Shown one piece after another: positions 24,601 to 34,539 of a stretch of 64,000 nucleotides of DNA (positions are counted from its first letter, which is position 1; each line of letters begins with the position of its first letter). The DNA is taken from the NCBI GenBank assembly GCA_936450465.1, contig OW388304.1, forward strand, positions 36,981,593-37,045,592. Direction: 5' to 3'. Position numbers and translations under genes: made by a program. The notes under the pieces were generated by a model. The model was not told the DNA's origin and did not search any database. It saw only the letters and a program-made list of their open reading frames with translations. This DNA comes from Gibbula magus (Eukaryota; Mollusca; Gastropoda; Trochida; Trochidae).

Positions 24601-26946
24601 GGCCGTTGTCGGTTTCAAGGGACTCAGTTTCTCCCTGTGATACACCTCGTTCCTGTTCGCGTGGTTGTCTCTCTCGTTCTTTTGTTGTTGCTACATTTTA
24701 AGCAGATCGATCCGTCAAATCTGAGGCGCTAAAATGACTCCGATGACTCTCCCGTCCAATAAGTTCCTGATATTTATTGTTGTTGTTCAAACAGCCATGG
24801 GATGCTTTTAGTAATCTTTAAACGTGTTTTTACTTATCATGATGTTAAATATGTAATTACGAACTTGATAAATTGATTACTGTAGGACATAATAAAATAA
24901 ACAAAACATAAATATTTTACTCTCCTATCTTGCCCAGTTAAGCATATTACAAACTAATTTAAATTATGAAGAGGCATGATTGCCAAAGCCTGATAATGCT
25001 TAAAAAAACAATACAAAAGCACCTTATTTGGCATATAGAAACATGGTGTAACTAAGTTTCAATCATGCATATAACTCACTGGTTAAACTATATGAGTTGT
25101 TTTAGCTGTAGTATGTTGCTGTTTAATCGTTTTAAGAAGATTGTCATGATCAGATCGAGGGCCCAACTTTATAAAGCTACATCACAAAACTCGTGTTTAC
25201 ATTCTACTATATTACATCTCAGCGGTTATCGACGTGTCAGTGCGTGTTTATGGATGACTGGTTTCTGAAATAGACACTTGAAAACACTTGCTGAATCAAC
25301 CCTATCATTGATAAAATACACAAACCAATATAGGGACAGCCAAAATCATTACTATTTTATAAAATGTTGAGAATATGAGTTGTGCACATTGATATAAATC
25401 TTAACAAAATAACAGTGTCATCAAAATGATTTGAAAACTAATATAATGTATTGAAGAAAGAATTCTATTCATGATAATTATGGATGCAGCATGAATGCTA
25501 GCATGTAATTATTTATGAAATCCTAGATTATAGCCACAGAAAACTACTATTAATCTATCCACAATCCAAATTACCATTCACCCCTTCCCCTTCTATTGGA
25601 AGTAGAAAATGTAAAAATATTATAACTTTCGTCATGGTAACCGTTAAAAGATGTTTAGATAATACATGTTATGACATTCATAAAAAAAAGACTGTGGTAT
25701 AATATTAATGCATTATTCTTTGTTTGCCTGAGGTTCCAAAATACTAATTACATTTTTACAATCAGGTCCTCATTTGGTTGTATTTGAAGCCAGAACATCT
25801 CATGACTTTGATGCGAGAAGCAAGATACACTTCGACCAGATCAGCACCAACGTCGGGGGTGCGTACTCCTCCAATACTGATGTCTTCACAGCACCAAAGA
25901 GTGGTACCTACCAGATCTGGTTCAATGTCAATCTCGACATTTATTATGCTGGTGGACAAGGTCCTGTGGTGAAGGTTTGTTCTGTTGGGATAGTCAACAA
26001 TGATTTGGGAATTAACACTGTATTTTGCTATTTCCCATAAAGTATATGAACCACTTCCAAACACACAGCATTATTTATAATACAATATAACTTTTCTACC
26101 TCACTTGATTAGATAAGCTTTGTTGTGGTAAATATCCGCTATATATAATTAGTTATTGTATGATGTAATCCATCCTCGGTTACCCATGGTTTTACATATG
26201 CTCCGTTTCTCTGCACTATATCACCCATGGGAAACTCTGTCAGCGAAATCTGTAAAAAAAACTTACCCGCCCTTGGCTAGCACGACGAAGTCAGTAACCA
26301 GAACAATACTCAATACGATAAGACGGAAATGGTCAAGGGAGATAACCGGTGACGGATGGCTAACAAAATGACCTCGCGTGCTTTGCAACAAAGTGATATG
26401 AATTGTCATTGGCTCGCAGGTCCAAGCTGCGTAGTTGTTTGATTGTCTCACGCCGGTCAAGGGCGGGTAATTTGAGGACAGATTTCTCTGATGAAATTTC
26501 CCATGGGTGATATAGTGGAGAGTAACGGAGCATATATAAAACCATGGGTAACCGAGGATGGATGTAATCCTTCTAATTGCTCAAAATTGTGCTATTACAT
26601 TCGATTCCTGCCAATCTAATATCTTGATCTAATTGAATTTTGACTTGGTACTAATACTGAATATGATAAAATAAGTTATAAGATATAGCAAACTAGTGTA
26701 TAGTTTTTTGTTTACAATGTTCAGGTTATAGGCGGTGCAGATGCAACCATATACAGCTCATCCGTTGGCCAGGAACAGCAGAGGATCAACATGCAACATG
26801 AGTACAAGGTCCTCCAGGATGTTCTAGCTGTGTCTCTCGTAAAGGGGGAAAAAGTGTATCTGACTCTTGGTCCATCAAACCTGTTTTCTAACACAAAGAT
26901 TAAATCTGAATCTACCTTTGGTGGAGTCTTCCTGGGTGATGTTTAG
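21623..26946 (+). CDS. G2: secreted C1q-domain protein with very long heptad-repeat stalk, 4 exons (394 aa)
   Basis: Exons: 21623-22333, 23237-23279, 25766-25974, 26725-26946 (stop TAG). Residues 1-18 are a signal peptide (core CIAFILCLYG), followed by sequon NTT. Residues 26-57 are a conventional amphipathic helix shared with all copies, and residues 58-232 are exactly 25 uninterrupted heptads of the type IQSQEQK/R. Exon 2 adds the linker with sequon NVT (N242) and no cysteine. The C1q domain is about 256-394: FDQISTNVGGAYSS, FTAPKSGTYQIWF and the terminal FGGVFLGDV are visible. The mature chain has no cysteine. Exon 4 is slightly longer than in G1/G3 (an NLFSNTKIKSES loop before the last strand), a feature shared in part with G4. 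The last residue is Val where the other copies have Met. Expected role: secreted oligomer (C1q heads form trimers) with a coiled-coil stalk replacing the collagen stalk of vertebrate C1q. The ligand is unknown. Confidence 0.9.
21794..22318 (+). repeat. 21-bp coding minisatellite, 25 units, in G2 exon 1
   Basis: The unit is about 21 bp (ATACAGTCCCAGGAACAGAA plus one base) and each unit encodes one heptad such as IQSQEQK. The 25 units run without a single frame-changing indel. Units 8-14 (21941-22087) and 15-21 (22088-22234) form a near-identical 147-bp higher-order duplication. Each heptad starts with Ile, Met or Leu (rarely Thr), and the fourth position is mostly Gln. Confidence 0.95.
23083..23138. 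repeat. (TACGCA)n hexamer microsatellite in G2 intron 1
   Basis: Nine units, two with ACACAT variants. Confidence 0.9.
23450..24760 (+). mobile_element. GC-richer insertion in G2 intron 2, possible DIRS/LTR-type retroelement 5' fragment
   Basis: Flanking intron sequence aligns with the introns of G1, but this 1.3 kb does not and is visibly less AT-rich. It carries repeated CCGATAG / GCTGGACCC words and a 111-codon ORF (24397-24732). The ends are approximate and no target duplication was found. Class is inferred from the ORF only. Confidence 0.4.
24397..24732 (+). CDS. ORF with CxxC...HxxCxxC zinc-knuckle-like motif (111 aa)
   Basis: Starts at an ATG in CCACAATGTTC. Residues 7-29 or so read CTNCGG ... 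D.HFLCRKC, that is CxxC, 13 residues, CxxC with a preceding His. This spacing resembles the N-terminal zinc-binding motif of DIRS/gypsy-type Gag-like proteins, but no reverse transcriptase or integrase follows. The C-terminal third is hydrophobic (VRVVVSLVLLLLLHF), possibly after a frameshift. It sits in G2 intron 2 on the same strand, within foreign-looking DNA. Most likely a truncated retroelement ORF1. Confidence 0.35.
   Translation: MFSAFCTNCGGRKSARNDRHFLCRKCKTSLASLSTTDFHDFVAVICKSLSERAYILKLTDELSSAMGQGRCRFQGTQFLPVIHLVPVRVVVSLVLLLLLHFKQIDPSNLRR
26171..26560. mobile_element. Mutator-like MITE, copy A, in G2 intron 3
   Basis: A 390-bp element with terminal inverted repeats of about 110 bp (CATCCTCGGTTACCCATGG ... 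reverse), flanked by the perfect 9-bp target duplication GATGTAATC (26162-26170 and 26561-26569). Non-coding interior. A 9-bp duplication with long TIRs fits Mutator-like non-autonomous elements. Confidence 0.88.
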
Positions 26947-27111
26947 AGCAGGGTCCCGTTAAACAAAGCCTTTACATGTCCTTAAAGGGACAGGAATAGT
27001 GGGTTATTTTGGAGAAACAGATTTAAAAGGGATAATTCATTTACTGTTTTATGTTAGTCCATCCATCATTGGATATCAGTCTGTCAAAGCTTTATTCCCT
27101 TTGCAGTATGC

Positions 27112-29280
27112 ACTTTTTAAAAATAATTTTATTTATTTTTGAATCTCCATCATTACAGTTCATTCAAAGAGTTCAATACATACACCTGTTAAATACATAT
27201 ACTATAAAGGTAAATACAGTTTGAAAACAGGCATTTTAACAATCAGGTTACAATTGTTTGGTTAATGAAAAATGACATTTGGCAAAAATAGTGATCAGTA
27301 TATTCAGAAACAATTATGACATATGGACCAGCATTTTCTGAAATTATCATAGTTATAACATAGTTTCTCTTTTCGGGATATCCTAAAATTATGTTTTTGC
27401 TAGAGAATATTATTGCCGTTCCGGTTTTTACATGTATCCACTTAGCGATTTCTTTCCAGATATTCTCAATGATTTTACATTCATGAAATAAGTGTAATAT
27501 TGATTATGTTTCAGATTTGCAAAGTGTACAAATATTAGTGTATTTATATTTAATTTTTGCGAGCAAATCATTTGTAGGTAGAACCCTATGAAGTATACTG
27601 TATTGGGACCAAGTGATTTTTACGCTTTTTATGATTATGGGATTTAAATGTTAGTTTTGTTATCGTCTCCCTCCCTCCCGTGTTCCTCAATATATGCATT
27701 TAATTCATTTTGCCACTTATCCCGGTAGGCTAGGCTTTTATTTAGGTTTTTACAAATATTAGAATGTCATAAATATCTCTACAACCTTTTGGATGTCCTA
27801 TACTATTCTGCAATCAGTAAGGTAGAAATGGTGTTTGGAGTTGGAGCATTTAATGTATGTTTTTCGTAATTGATCCACAGTAACAAAATTTCCTCGATTA
27901 TCATACATGTCATTTATGTAAGTAATCCCTTTGCTAAAGTAATGTTTATAATTAATTGATTTTCCGCCTATCTTTATATTATCATTTTGCCAGCTGGGAT
28001 ACGATATTATTTCCGTTTTGTACGTTCTTTGACTTTTTAAGGTATCTTTCCAGAATTAGTTTCGGGTGTTATTACGGATTCTTATATATGTGTGTTCACA
28101 AGCTATTTATACCTGTTTGTTTATTGGCTTGTAACAGTTTCTGTATTTTGGATTCAGAATTTGTTAGTCTTTTTATCCATGAGACTTTTTGCGATTGAAT
28201 AAGACGTATAATATTTGGGGCTCGTATTCCCCCTTGTTCATAATTATTTGTGATGGTAGCCCTGTTAACTTTATCAGGTTTGTTATTCCAAAAAAACCTA
28301 AAGCAAAGTTGCTCAATTGCCTTCATCATTTGATTATCTGGATTCGGGAGAGCAGTGAATAGGTGGTTAAGCTTTTTAATATAACATTTCTTCCTAAGGG
28401 GGTGAGGTCCCTTGCTAACCACTGATTCATAGATAGTTTTAAAAGCTTGAGTTTATCTTTGTAATTTCTGCGAGATTGTGTGTAAATATAATACCTAACA
28501 CTATAAATGAATCGTTACACCAGTCTAAATTCCAGTTCTGACAAAATCTTTTTTAGAAAAAAATTTCTGAGCCTATCCATAATACCTGTGTTTTATTCAC
28601 GTTTATTTTTAATAAGCATATGTGCTTAGTGTTTCTAATGTCGCCTGTAAGCATTTTTCGGTGCCATCTAATATAAGTTAAGTGTCATTAGCATATTGGG
28701 AAATACGGTATTCTGTTTCTCCAATTTGTATCCCTTTTATTTGATCATTATTCCTAATCATTACGGCCAAAATTTCGGCGCACAGAAGAAATATATATAT
28801 GGAGAAATAGGATCTCCTTGTCTACATCCTCTTGATATGTCGAAGTAGTAACAACGCAAGATTGGATGTTATTGAAAAACGTGTTTATCCACCTTGTGAA
28901 AGATGTTCCAAAATTAAAGAATTTAAGGACTTCTTGAATAAAATTCCAGTCAACAGAGTCGAAAGCTTTTTCAAAGTCAATAAGAAGTAGAATTCCTTGT
29001 ATTTTCATATATTCAGTATAATCAATGATATCATATATTAGACGGGTACATTCACCAATATATCTTTTGGACATAAATCCTGTTTGATCTTCATAAATTA
29101 TAGTTGGTACCGTTTCAATTCAGTGTGCAATAGTTGAGGATCCAATTTTATAAGCTACATTCAGTAATGAGATTGGTGAAATGTTTAGGTAGTCCTTTTT
29201 TAGGAAAGCAGGTTATAACACCTTGCCTTCGAGTCAGTGACAATTCTCCTATATTCTCAATAGTCACAACAATTTGTGTA
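27112..29280 (-). mobile_element. 5'-truncated Tx1/L1-like LINE inserted in the G2 3' region
   Basis: The minus strand encodes reverse-transcriptase blocks in broken frames: RRQGVITCFPKKG, DQTGF, LLIDFEKAFDSVDW, RGCRQGDPISPY, YANDT (for YADDT), and C-terminal WNNKPDK..R and YEQGGIRAPNI with VSWIKRL. The GG.R.P and SWI.R blocks are typical of L1/Tx1-type ORF2. It is flanked by AGTATGC at 27105-27111 and 29281-29287, and its 3' end (27112 side) is A-rich on the minus strand, as expected for target-primed integration. Frameshifts and stops make it dead. Confidence 0.88.
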
Positions 29281-29455
29281 AGTATGCTGAACGTTGCTGC
29301 ACTCGCAAGTGTATAATATGATCGCATACATACACTAAAGAGTGCATTCCTCGAATTTCCTTTCAACAAAATGACCCAGTCTCACTGTCCATTTAACTGC
29401 TCTGATAAACAACGTGTAATGTCAAATGATGACACGAAGGTAACCCGATATTTAA

Positions 29456-29792
29456 AGGGGCTGTCAAACGTTTTTTACAAATTAAATTTTTTCCCATTTT
29501 CCCATTTATAATGATAGTCATTTATATTTACTTTAGAGAGTAAAACATCTTATTACACAAACCAGCTATCCATAGTGGTAATGACGATGTTGCGCATAAA
29601 GCAAAAATTGCATGGCGACCATTTTAATGTGAACACATTTTATTATTTAAAATTAAAAAACGATTCGCATGGCTTTACCGAACCATGTACACTCATTTTT
29701 TAACTTGATTTTCCAAAGAGAGAAGGGTCTTTTACTATTAGTGACATTATTTTAATCAACTTACTTGAGCGAAAAAACGTGGTATTGCCCCT
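29456..29792. mobile_element. TTAA-flanked MITE in the G2 3' flank
   Basis: A 337-bp insertion with AGGGGC...GCCCCT ends between TTAA duplications (29452-29455, 29793-29796). The homologous flank of G4 reads through the empty site (GATTTAAGGC). TTAA targets are used by piggyBac and Kolobok elements; the ends do not decide between them. Confidence 0.8.
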
Positions 29793-29847
29793 TTAAGGCT
29801 ATTTTGTGCAAACAATCCCCTGAATACATTAATGTACATCTTGACCG

Positions 29848-29853
29848 AATAAA
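29848..29853 (+). terminator. Candidate poly(A) signal AATAAA of G2
   Basis: AATAAA in a context aligned with G3 and G4. It now lies 2.9 kb from the stop because a LINE and a MITE have inserted between; without them the distance would be about 0.4 kb. Confidence 0.45.
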
Positions 29854-30254
29854 TGGGAGATAGTTAAAACATGTGTTGATCACTTTATTTTGTTTTTTAT
29901 TTGAACGTCGGTGATGTCCTACTAAACAGTGACATCGGATTATGATTAATAAAGATACGAAGAAGTCAGGTCGTTAGTGAATAAATACATAAATAGCAAT
30001 TGCTTTGCGTGGACCTGATTCGCTGAACATTGTCACAGATATTCAGTTCATACCTTTGACGTCACATTACATGGCAAGTTGCGATGTGGAGTTTTATTAT
30101 CTGATGAACGTGTAGTAGACGGGGCTAATACTCCAATTACGTTTTAATTTGAGATCTTGTGTCTTAATACGCGTAAATAGTGCAGCTCTAATTATTGCAA
30201 ATTTGTATATGAGGCAGTGAAATCTTGTCTACCTCAGATAATACACATATATGT

Positions 30255-30745
30255 ATTTATCATACAAGGGATGGTGTTCTCGGCTGGATAAAGGCAACGG
30301 ATAGTTTCGGTATACAGATGCAAATTACAGAAGTCAAGTGATGGAACTACTTTTGAAAATGACGTCTCCGCGTCAACATTAGAACACCAGTAATAACGGT
30401 AACAGTTGTAATAGCGTAACAGCTTCATGTAAATATACATGCTTCATTTTATATAGATCTACATTAATTTGAGAAATGACAAAACAAACATTGTGCAATG
30501 CAAAGTGCTGCAAAATTTATTATGATCAATTAGTGCCAAAACATGTTCATCGCGAGTTTAAAACGACCAAGCAAACACTTTATAAATACTCACAGGTAAC
30601 AAAGGCAGATTGATTCACATATTCATTTATCGAACGTCAATTTTAGTGTTCTATAATGTGACTTTTGATGAGGGAATTTTAGAATCAGCTGCCGAACATT
30701 CAGTTTCCGTTTGATGTGAGTCGCCATTTGCACTCGCCCCTTCGA
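30255..30745. repeat. Duplicated flank block of G2 (partner at 14740-15345)
   Basis: See the partner entry; the same word order without the (AT)n expansion. Confidence 0.75.
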
Positions 30746-30749
30746 GATG

Positions 30750-31345
30750 CACTCGCCCACAATCCTGGTAACACGCAAAGCGTTTTTTTAAGTTTATACC
30801 TCCATGAATTTCATAAATGTTGTTAAAACCATTTTACTTCAACATTTCGTTTTTTGATAGAAAATATGTAAAGACCATTAAAAAAGAAAAAAAAAAAATA
30901 TACAGAGTATTGTCTAAGTCTAAACCTAATTATACATGATGAAGAATAAAATGTAATCCCGTTTTTCATTTACTAATGACGGGGGCTTTATAATGATGTT
31001 TAAACACTACTGAAGAAAAAGAAACTGATCATACAAAGTGACCCTATAGGGATCTGCAACCAAATTTATTTACAGCAATTATTCATCATTATTCCTACCT
31101 TGGCAAATACTTTTTTCGTAGTAGAGGACGTTTAGCAGTACATTATGGAGAGATAAATGTGAGGTTTTGAGAGGGTTCGACAAAGTGCCAACCGAGCCCT
31201 ACCCTCCCAAAACCAAATGCACTGTTAGGAGTTCTCTATCTTTCTCAAAGCGCAGTCAAATGCGTGAGTCGTGAACAAAGTATTTAAAAAAATATATAAC
31301 GTATTTGTGGTTATGAGTCACCTGCCGAATTACGCCATGTTCTGT
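30750..31345. other. Intergenic, nothing recognised
   Basis: AT-rich with an A-run near 30880; no gene or repeat pair seen. Confidence 0.35.
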
Positions 31346-31351
31346 ATCAAC

Positions 31352-31739
31352 CATCCTTGGTTAACCATGGTTTTATATATGTTCCGTTACTCTCCACTAT
31401 ATCACCCATGGGAAACCTTATCAGAGAAATCTGTACTCAAATTACCCGCCCTTGGCCGGCGTGAGCCAATCAAACTGCTACGCAGCTTGGACCTGCGAGT
31501 CAATGACAATTCATATTCATTCATTCAAAGCAAGCGAGGTCATTGTGTTAGCCCTCCGTCACCGGTTATCTCCCTTAGCCATTTCCGTCTTATCCCATTG
31601 AGCATTTTCTTTAGTTACTGACTTCGTCACGCTGGACAAAGGCGGGTAATTTGAGAATAGATTCCCCTGATAAGGTTTCCGATGGGTGATATAGTGGAGA
31701 ATAACGGACTATATATAAAACCATTGGTAAACGAGGATG
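31352..31739. mobile_element. Mutator-like MITE, copy B
   Basis: 388 bp, the same family as 26171-26560 but with the interior in the opposite orientation. It is flanked by TGTATCAAC / TGCATCAAC (31343-31351, 31740-31748), a 9-bp duplication with one mismatch. The ORFs at 31271-31621 and 31682-31939 overlap it and are not genes. Confidence 0.85.
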
Positions 31740-31869
31740 TGCATCAACTTGATGTCAGATTTGTCCAGCAACTGCATGCTCTACCTCCAACAGCCCAGAA
31801 GACGAGTGATATCGACAGCATTGTGGTGGCACGTGATCCTGTGCATAACTCAGTCGACCGCTATCAGTT

Positions 31870-32275
31870 AAGTTCAGCAACAACGCGCGTGGCTCGCTGG
31901 ATGGGTGGGTTACCCGCCTCATTGCTGAATGAAAACTGAGAGTTTGAAGGGTGATTCCCTGCCCCACACTGAGACATGAGTTGAGAGGCTCGTGGTGTCA
32001 CCTTGGGCAATGGACTTTATTCGAAATGTGCCTCTGTTCACTCAGCAGTACAATTGAGTACCTGGTTTGGAAGTGCAGGCAATGTGACAGATAACCTTGG
32101 AGCGCCGTAATTGGCAGCCCAGGTTGCATACTCCAAAGGGAGTTGAGAATGAAAAAAGGAACGATGTTGCTCCTTATACCAGGGTAATAATGTCTGTAGC
32201 GCTTTGAGCATGCACTTGATGTATGGAGGCTAGCGCGATATAAGTACACAGTATTATTATTATTATTATTATATC
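31870..32275 (+). mobile_element. SINE-like element with tRNA-like head and (ATT)n tail
   Basis: Head GTGGCTCGCTGGATGGGTGG with a B-box-like GGTGATTCCC about 50 bp on. The body has ACCTTGGGCAATGGACTTTA and the end CGATATAAGTACACAG followed by (ATT)n (about 32252-32272), the style of tail used by CR1-type partners. 5' limit approximate. Confidence 0.55.
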
Positions 32276-32518
32276 ACAGAAAGCCCAACCTTTGGACGAC
32301 TTTTGATCTTTAAACTTTAGTTCTGACCTAGAATATACAGAGTAGTTCCTTTTCGGAATGTAGAACTAAATACACGTGGAATGTAGATTAAATAATTCAA
32401 TTATGTGGATGAAAGAACAGTAATTTGTTAATTTCATAGACTTAATTTAAGTCATGGTTAACTGACAAGGAATATTTTGCATATGGCAAATTTAAGGCAA
32501 CAATCGATGTAGGGAAAC

Positions 32519-34177
32519 ACAGCTGCTGAACAAAAGTTTGTTACATTGCTATGTTTACATGACGTTTGATACTTAATACACAAATAACAAGTTTATAAAT
32601 GATTGTATTGTAGCACTATATGGTATCAAAAGAACGTACATCCTCTCAGGAATATGAATATCTTTTGTTTTTCTCAGTACCTGTATTGGTTTAGACATGA
32701 ATTCCTGCAAACTGCGACAGGTATCTTTTCAGACAAAATACCAATATTTATTTACCAACTTTCAAAACTCCTGGCTTGAAGTAGGCAATCCCTCAGCAGT
32801 TGCGTTACCGATAATGTCCCAGAGAGTCCAAATAGGGTTAATTTTTTGTGAATGCCAAGGGTATTCCAATTATGGTATGTTCAGAAGAGCCAAAAATGAA
32901 CGACCACTCTTAGAAAATTGAGCAATGGATTCTATTTTGTAGAAATCTGATTTTTTAATCAGAAATACAAGACATTCTTATTATGTTTAAAGTCGTTAAT
33001 GATCCAATTATGATATTTCTGGGAATTACAGAATACCAACCACCGTTTAAGATTCCGGCCGCAATTTTCTGACAATAACCCTAAAAATGGACTTGGGGGT
33101 TGGTGTATTACAGTCACCTCTGGGCAATAACTTCTGTATCTCTTACTTTGCAAAGGCCTTATTTATATCTTACGAATATTACTAAAACATGTGAATATAG
33201 ATTTGTCAGCGAAAGGAACATGATTCGAATTTTGCCCCCAGTAAAATCTGCGTGCTCTTCTCCAATTTCTTCTTAGTTTTCTCTACAGTCATTCAAAATG
33301 AGTTTTCTGCACGAGGACCCAGCATTTAAAACCAAATTGTTGAACATGCCCGGAGATAGTCATGTGGATGATCCCCAAATGAACCCTTTTCTGCACAATG
33401 CCCCTCAGAATGTTAAGAGTTGAGACTGTTCTCATACACTGAATTTCGTGTCAATCTCACTTCTCCATTAGTTGTGTTTCGTTCTCTGCAAGATATTCCT
33501 GCAGGTTTAACATGTTCTGTAGCATGAAATTTTTAAATAAACTTCTTCACATCATGATTTTTGACCTTGCACATGTATATTTCGGTCATTACTTTACGGG
33601 TATCCATTCCATTCCGGTATGCCTGACAGTGGCAATCCAAGTTATTTCACTAAAAGTCGTATTTCATCACTTTAACATATTCACTGCATGATATATGTAT
33701 ATACCAGTTGTCTGAGACAATTATGCCAATGAAAACAGATAAATGTTTCATTTGCAATATAAATTATTAGAGATAACGAGCAAAAGTTTTGAAACATGTT
33801 TCAGAACCTGTGTGAATTTTTAAATCTTCACATTGGATTAAATAATGTACATACTTTATTCAAAAGCAATTTATGAGTTGAATAAATATGCAAAAGTTAT
33901 GCTTCAAAAGTTGATATGCAAAACAAGAATGAACTCACCGCGACGAACTGATGATACCTGCAGTATTCATATTTGCAACTTCAGCACTAATTTCAGTGCA
34001 ACTCGAATCTAACTTAATATATGCATAATATCAACAATTTCCTAACTTCATTTGCATTTACAATGATTTGACTACCTTATTATGAGAAGAAAACACTACA
34101 TTTATAAGTGTTGTTGAAAATAATGAAACAAATGTTACAAGTATTGTGAATGTAACAAACTTTTGTTCAGCAGCTGT
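32519..34177. mobile_element. 1.66-kb DNA element with perfect 27-bp terminal inverted repeats
   Basis: 32519-32545 and 34151-34177 are exact inverted copies (ACAGCTGCTGAACAAAAG and onward). The right end is followed by TA only if the terminal base is read as CAGCTG; the left has CA, so a TA target with one mutation is possible (Tc1/mariner) but unproven. Interior ORFs are short and I recognise no transposase. Confidence 0.75.
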
Positions 34178-34539
34178 ACTTGACTCGGTGATGTACATAC
34201 GTGTGAAAAAATAATTCAACCCAAAATCAATGAAGATGTAAATTTTGCCGCTCTGTTTTCAATTTCATATATGTGCACCTTGATAAATATATGTGAAATT
34301 TGATAAATATAATCAGTATGTGTACATCTGCCTTTTGTATGTTTCATACCCTCATTTGCAAAATGTATGAAAAGTTTCTCAGTTTTACGACTTTGCAATT
34401 AACACTTTTAAATTGTCTCACTTATAACTCCGACAATAATTGTTCAAACGTTACATAATTGACACAGGTAATGTCAATGATGTGTACGTCTTCCTGTTCT
34501 ATGTTTCATACCCTCATTTTCGTACGTATTTGCCATTGT

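Noticed and set aside
31271..31939. ORFs of 116 and 85 aa around 31.3-31.9 kb
   Set aside because: They lie in the Mutator-like MITE copy B and adjoining SINE; the related MITE copy A does not preserve the frames.
33299..33424. 41-codon ORF (MSFLHEDPAFKTKLLN...)
   Set aside because: Protein-like composition, but inside the 27-bp-TIR element, short, with no homology I can recognise.
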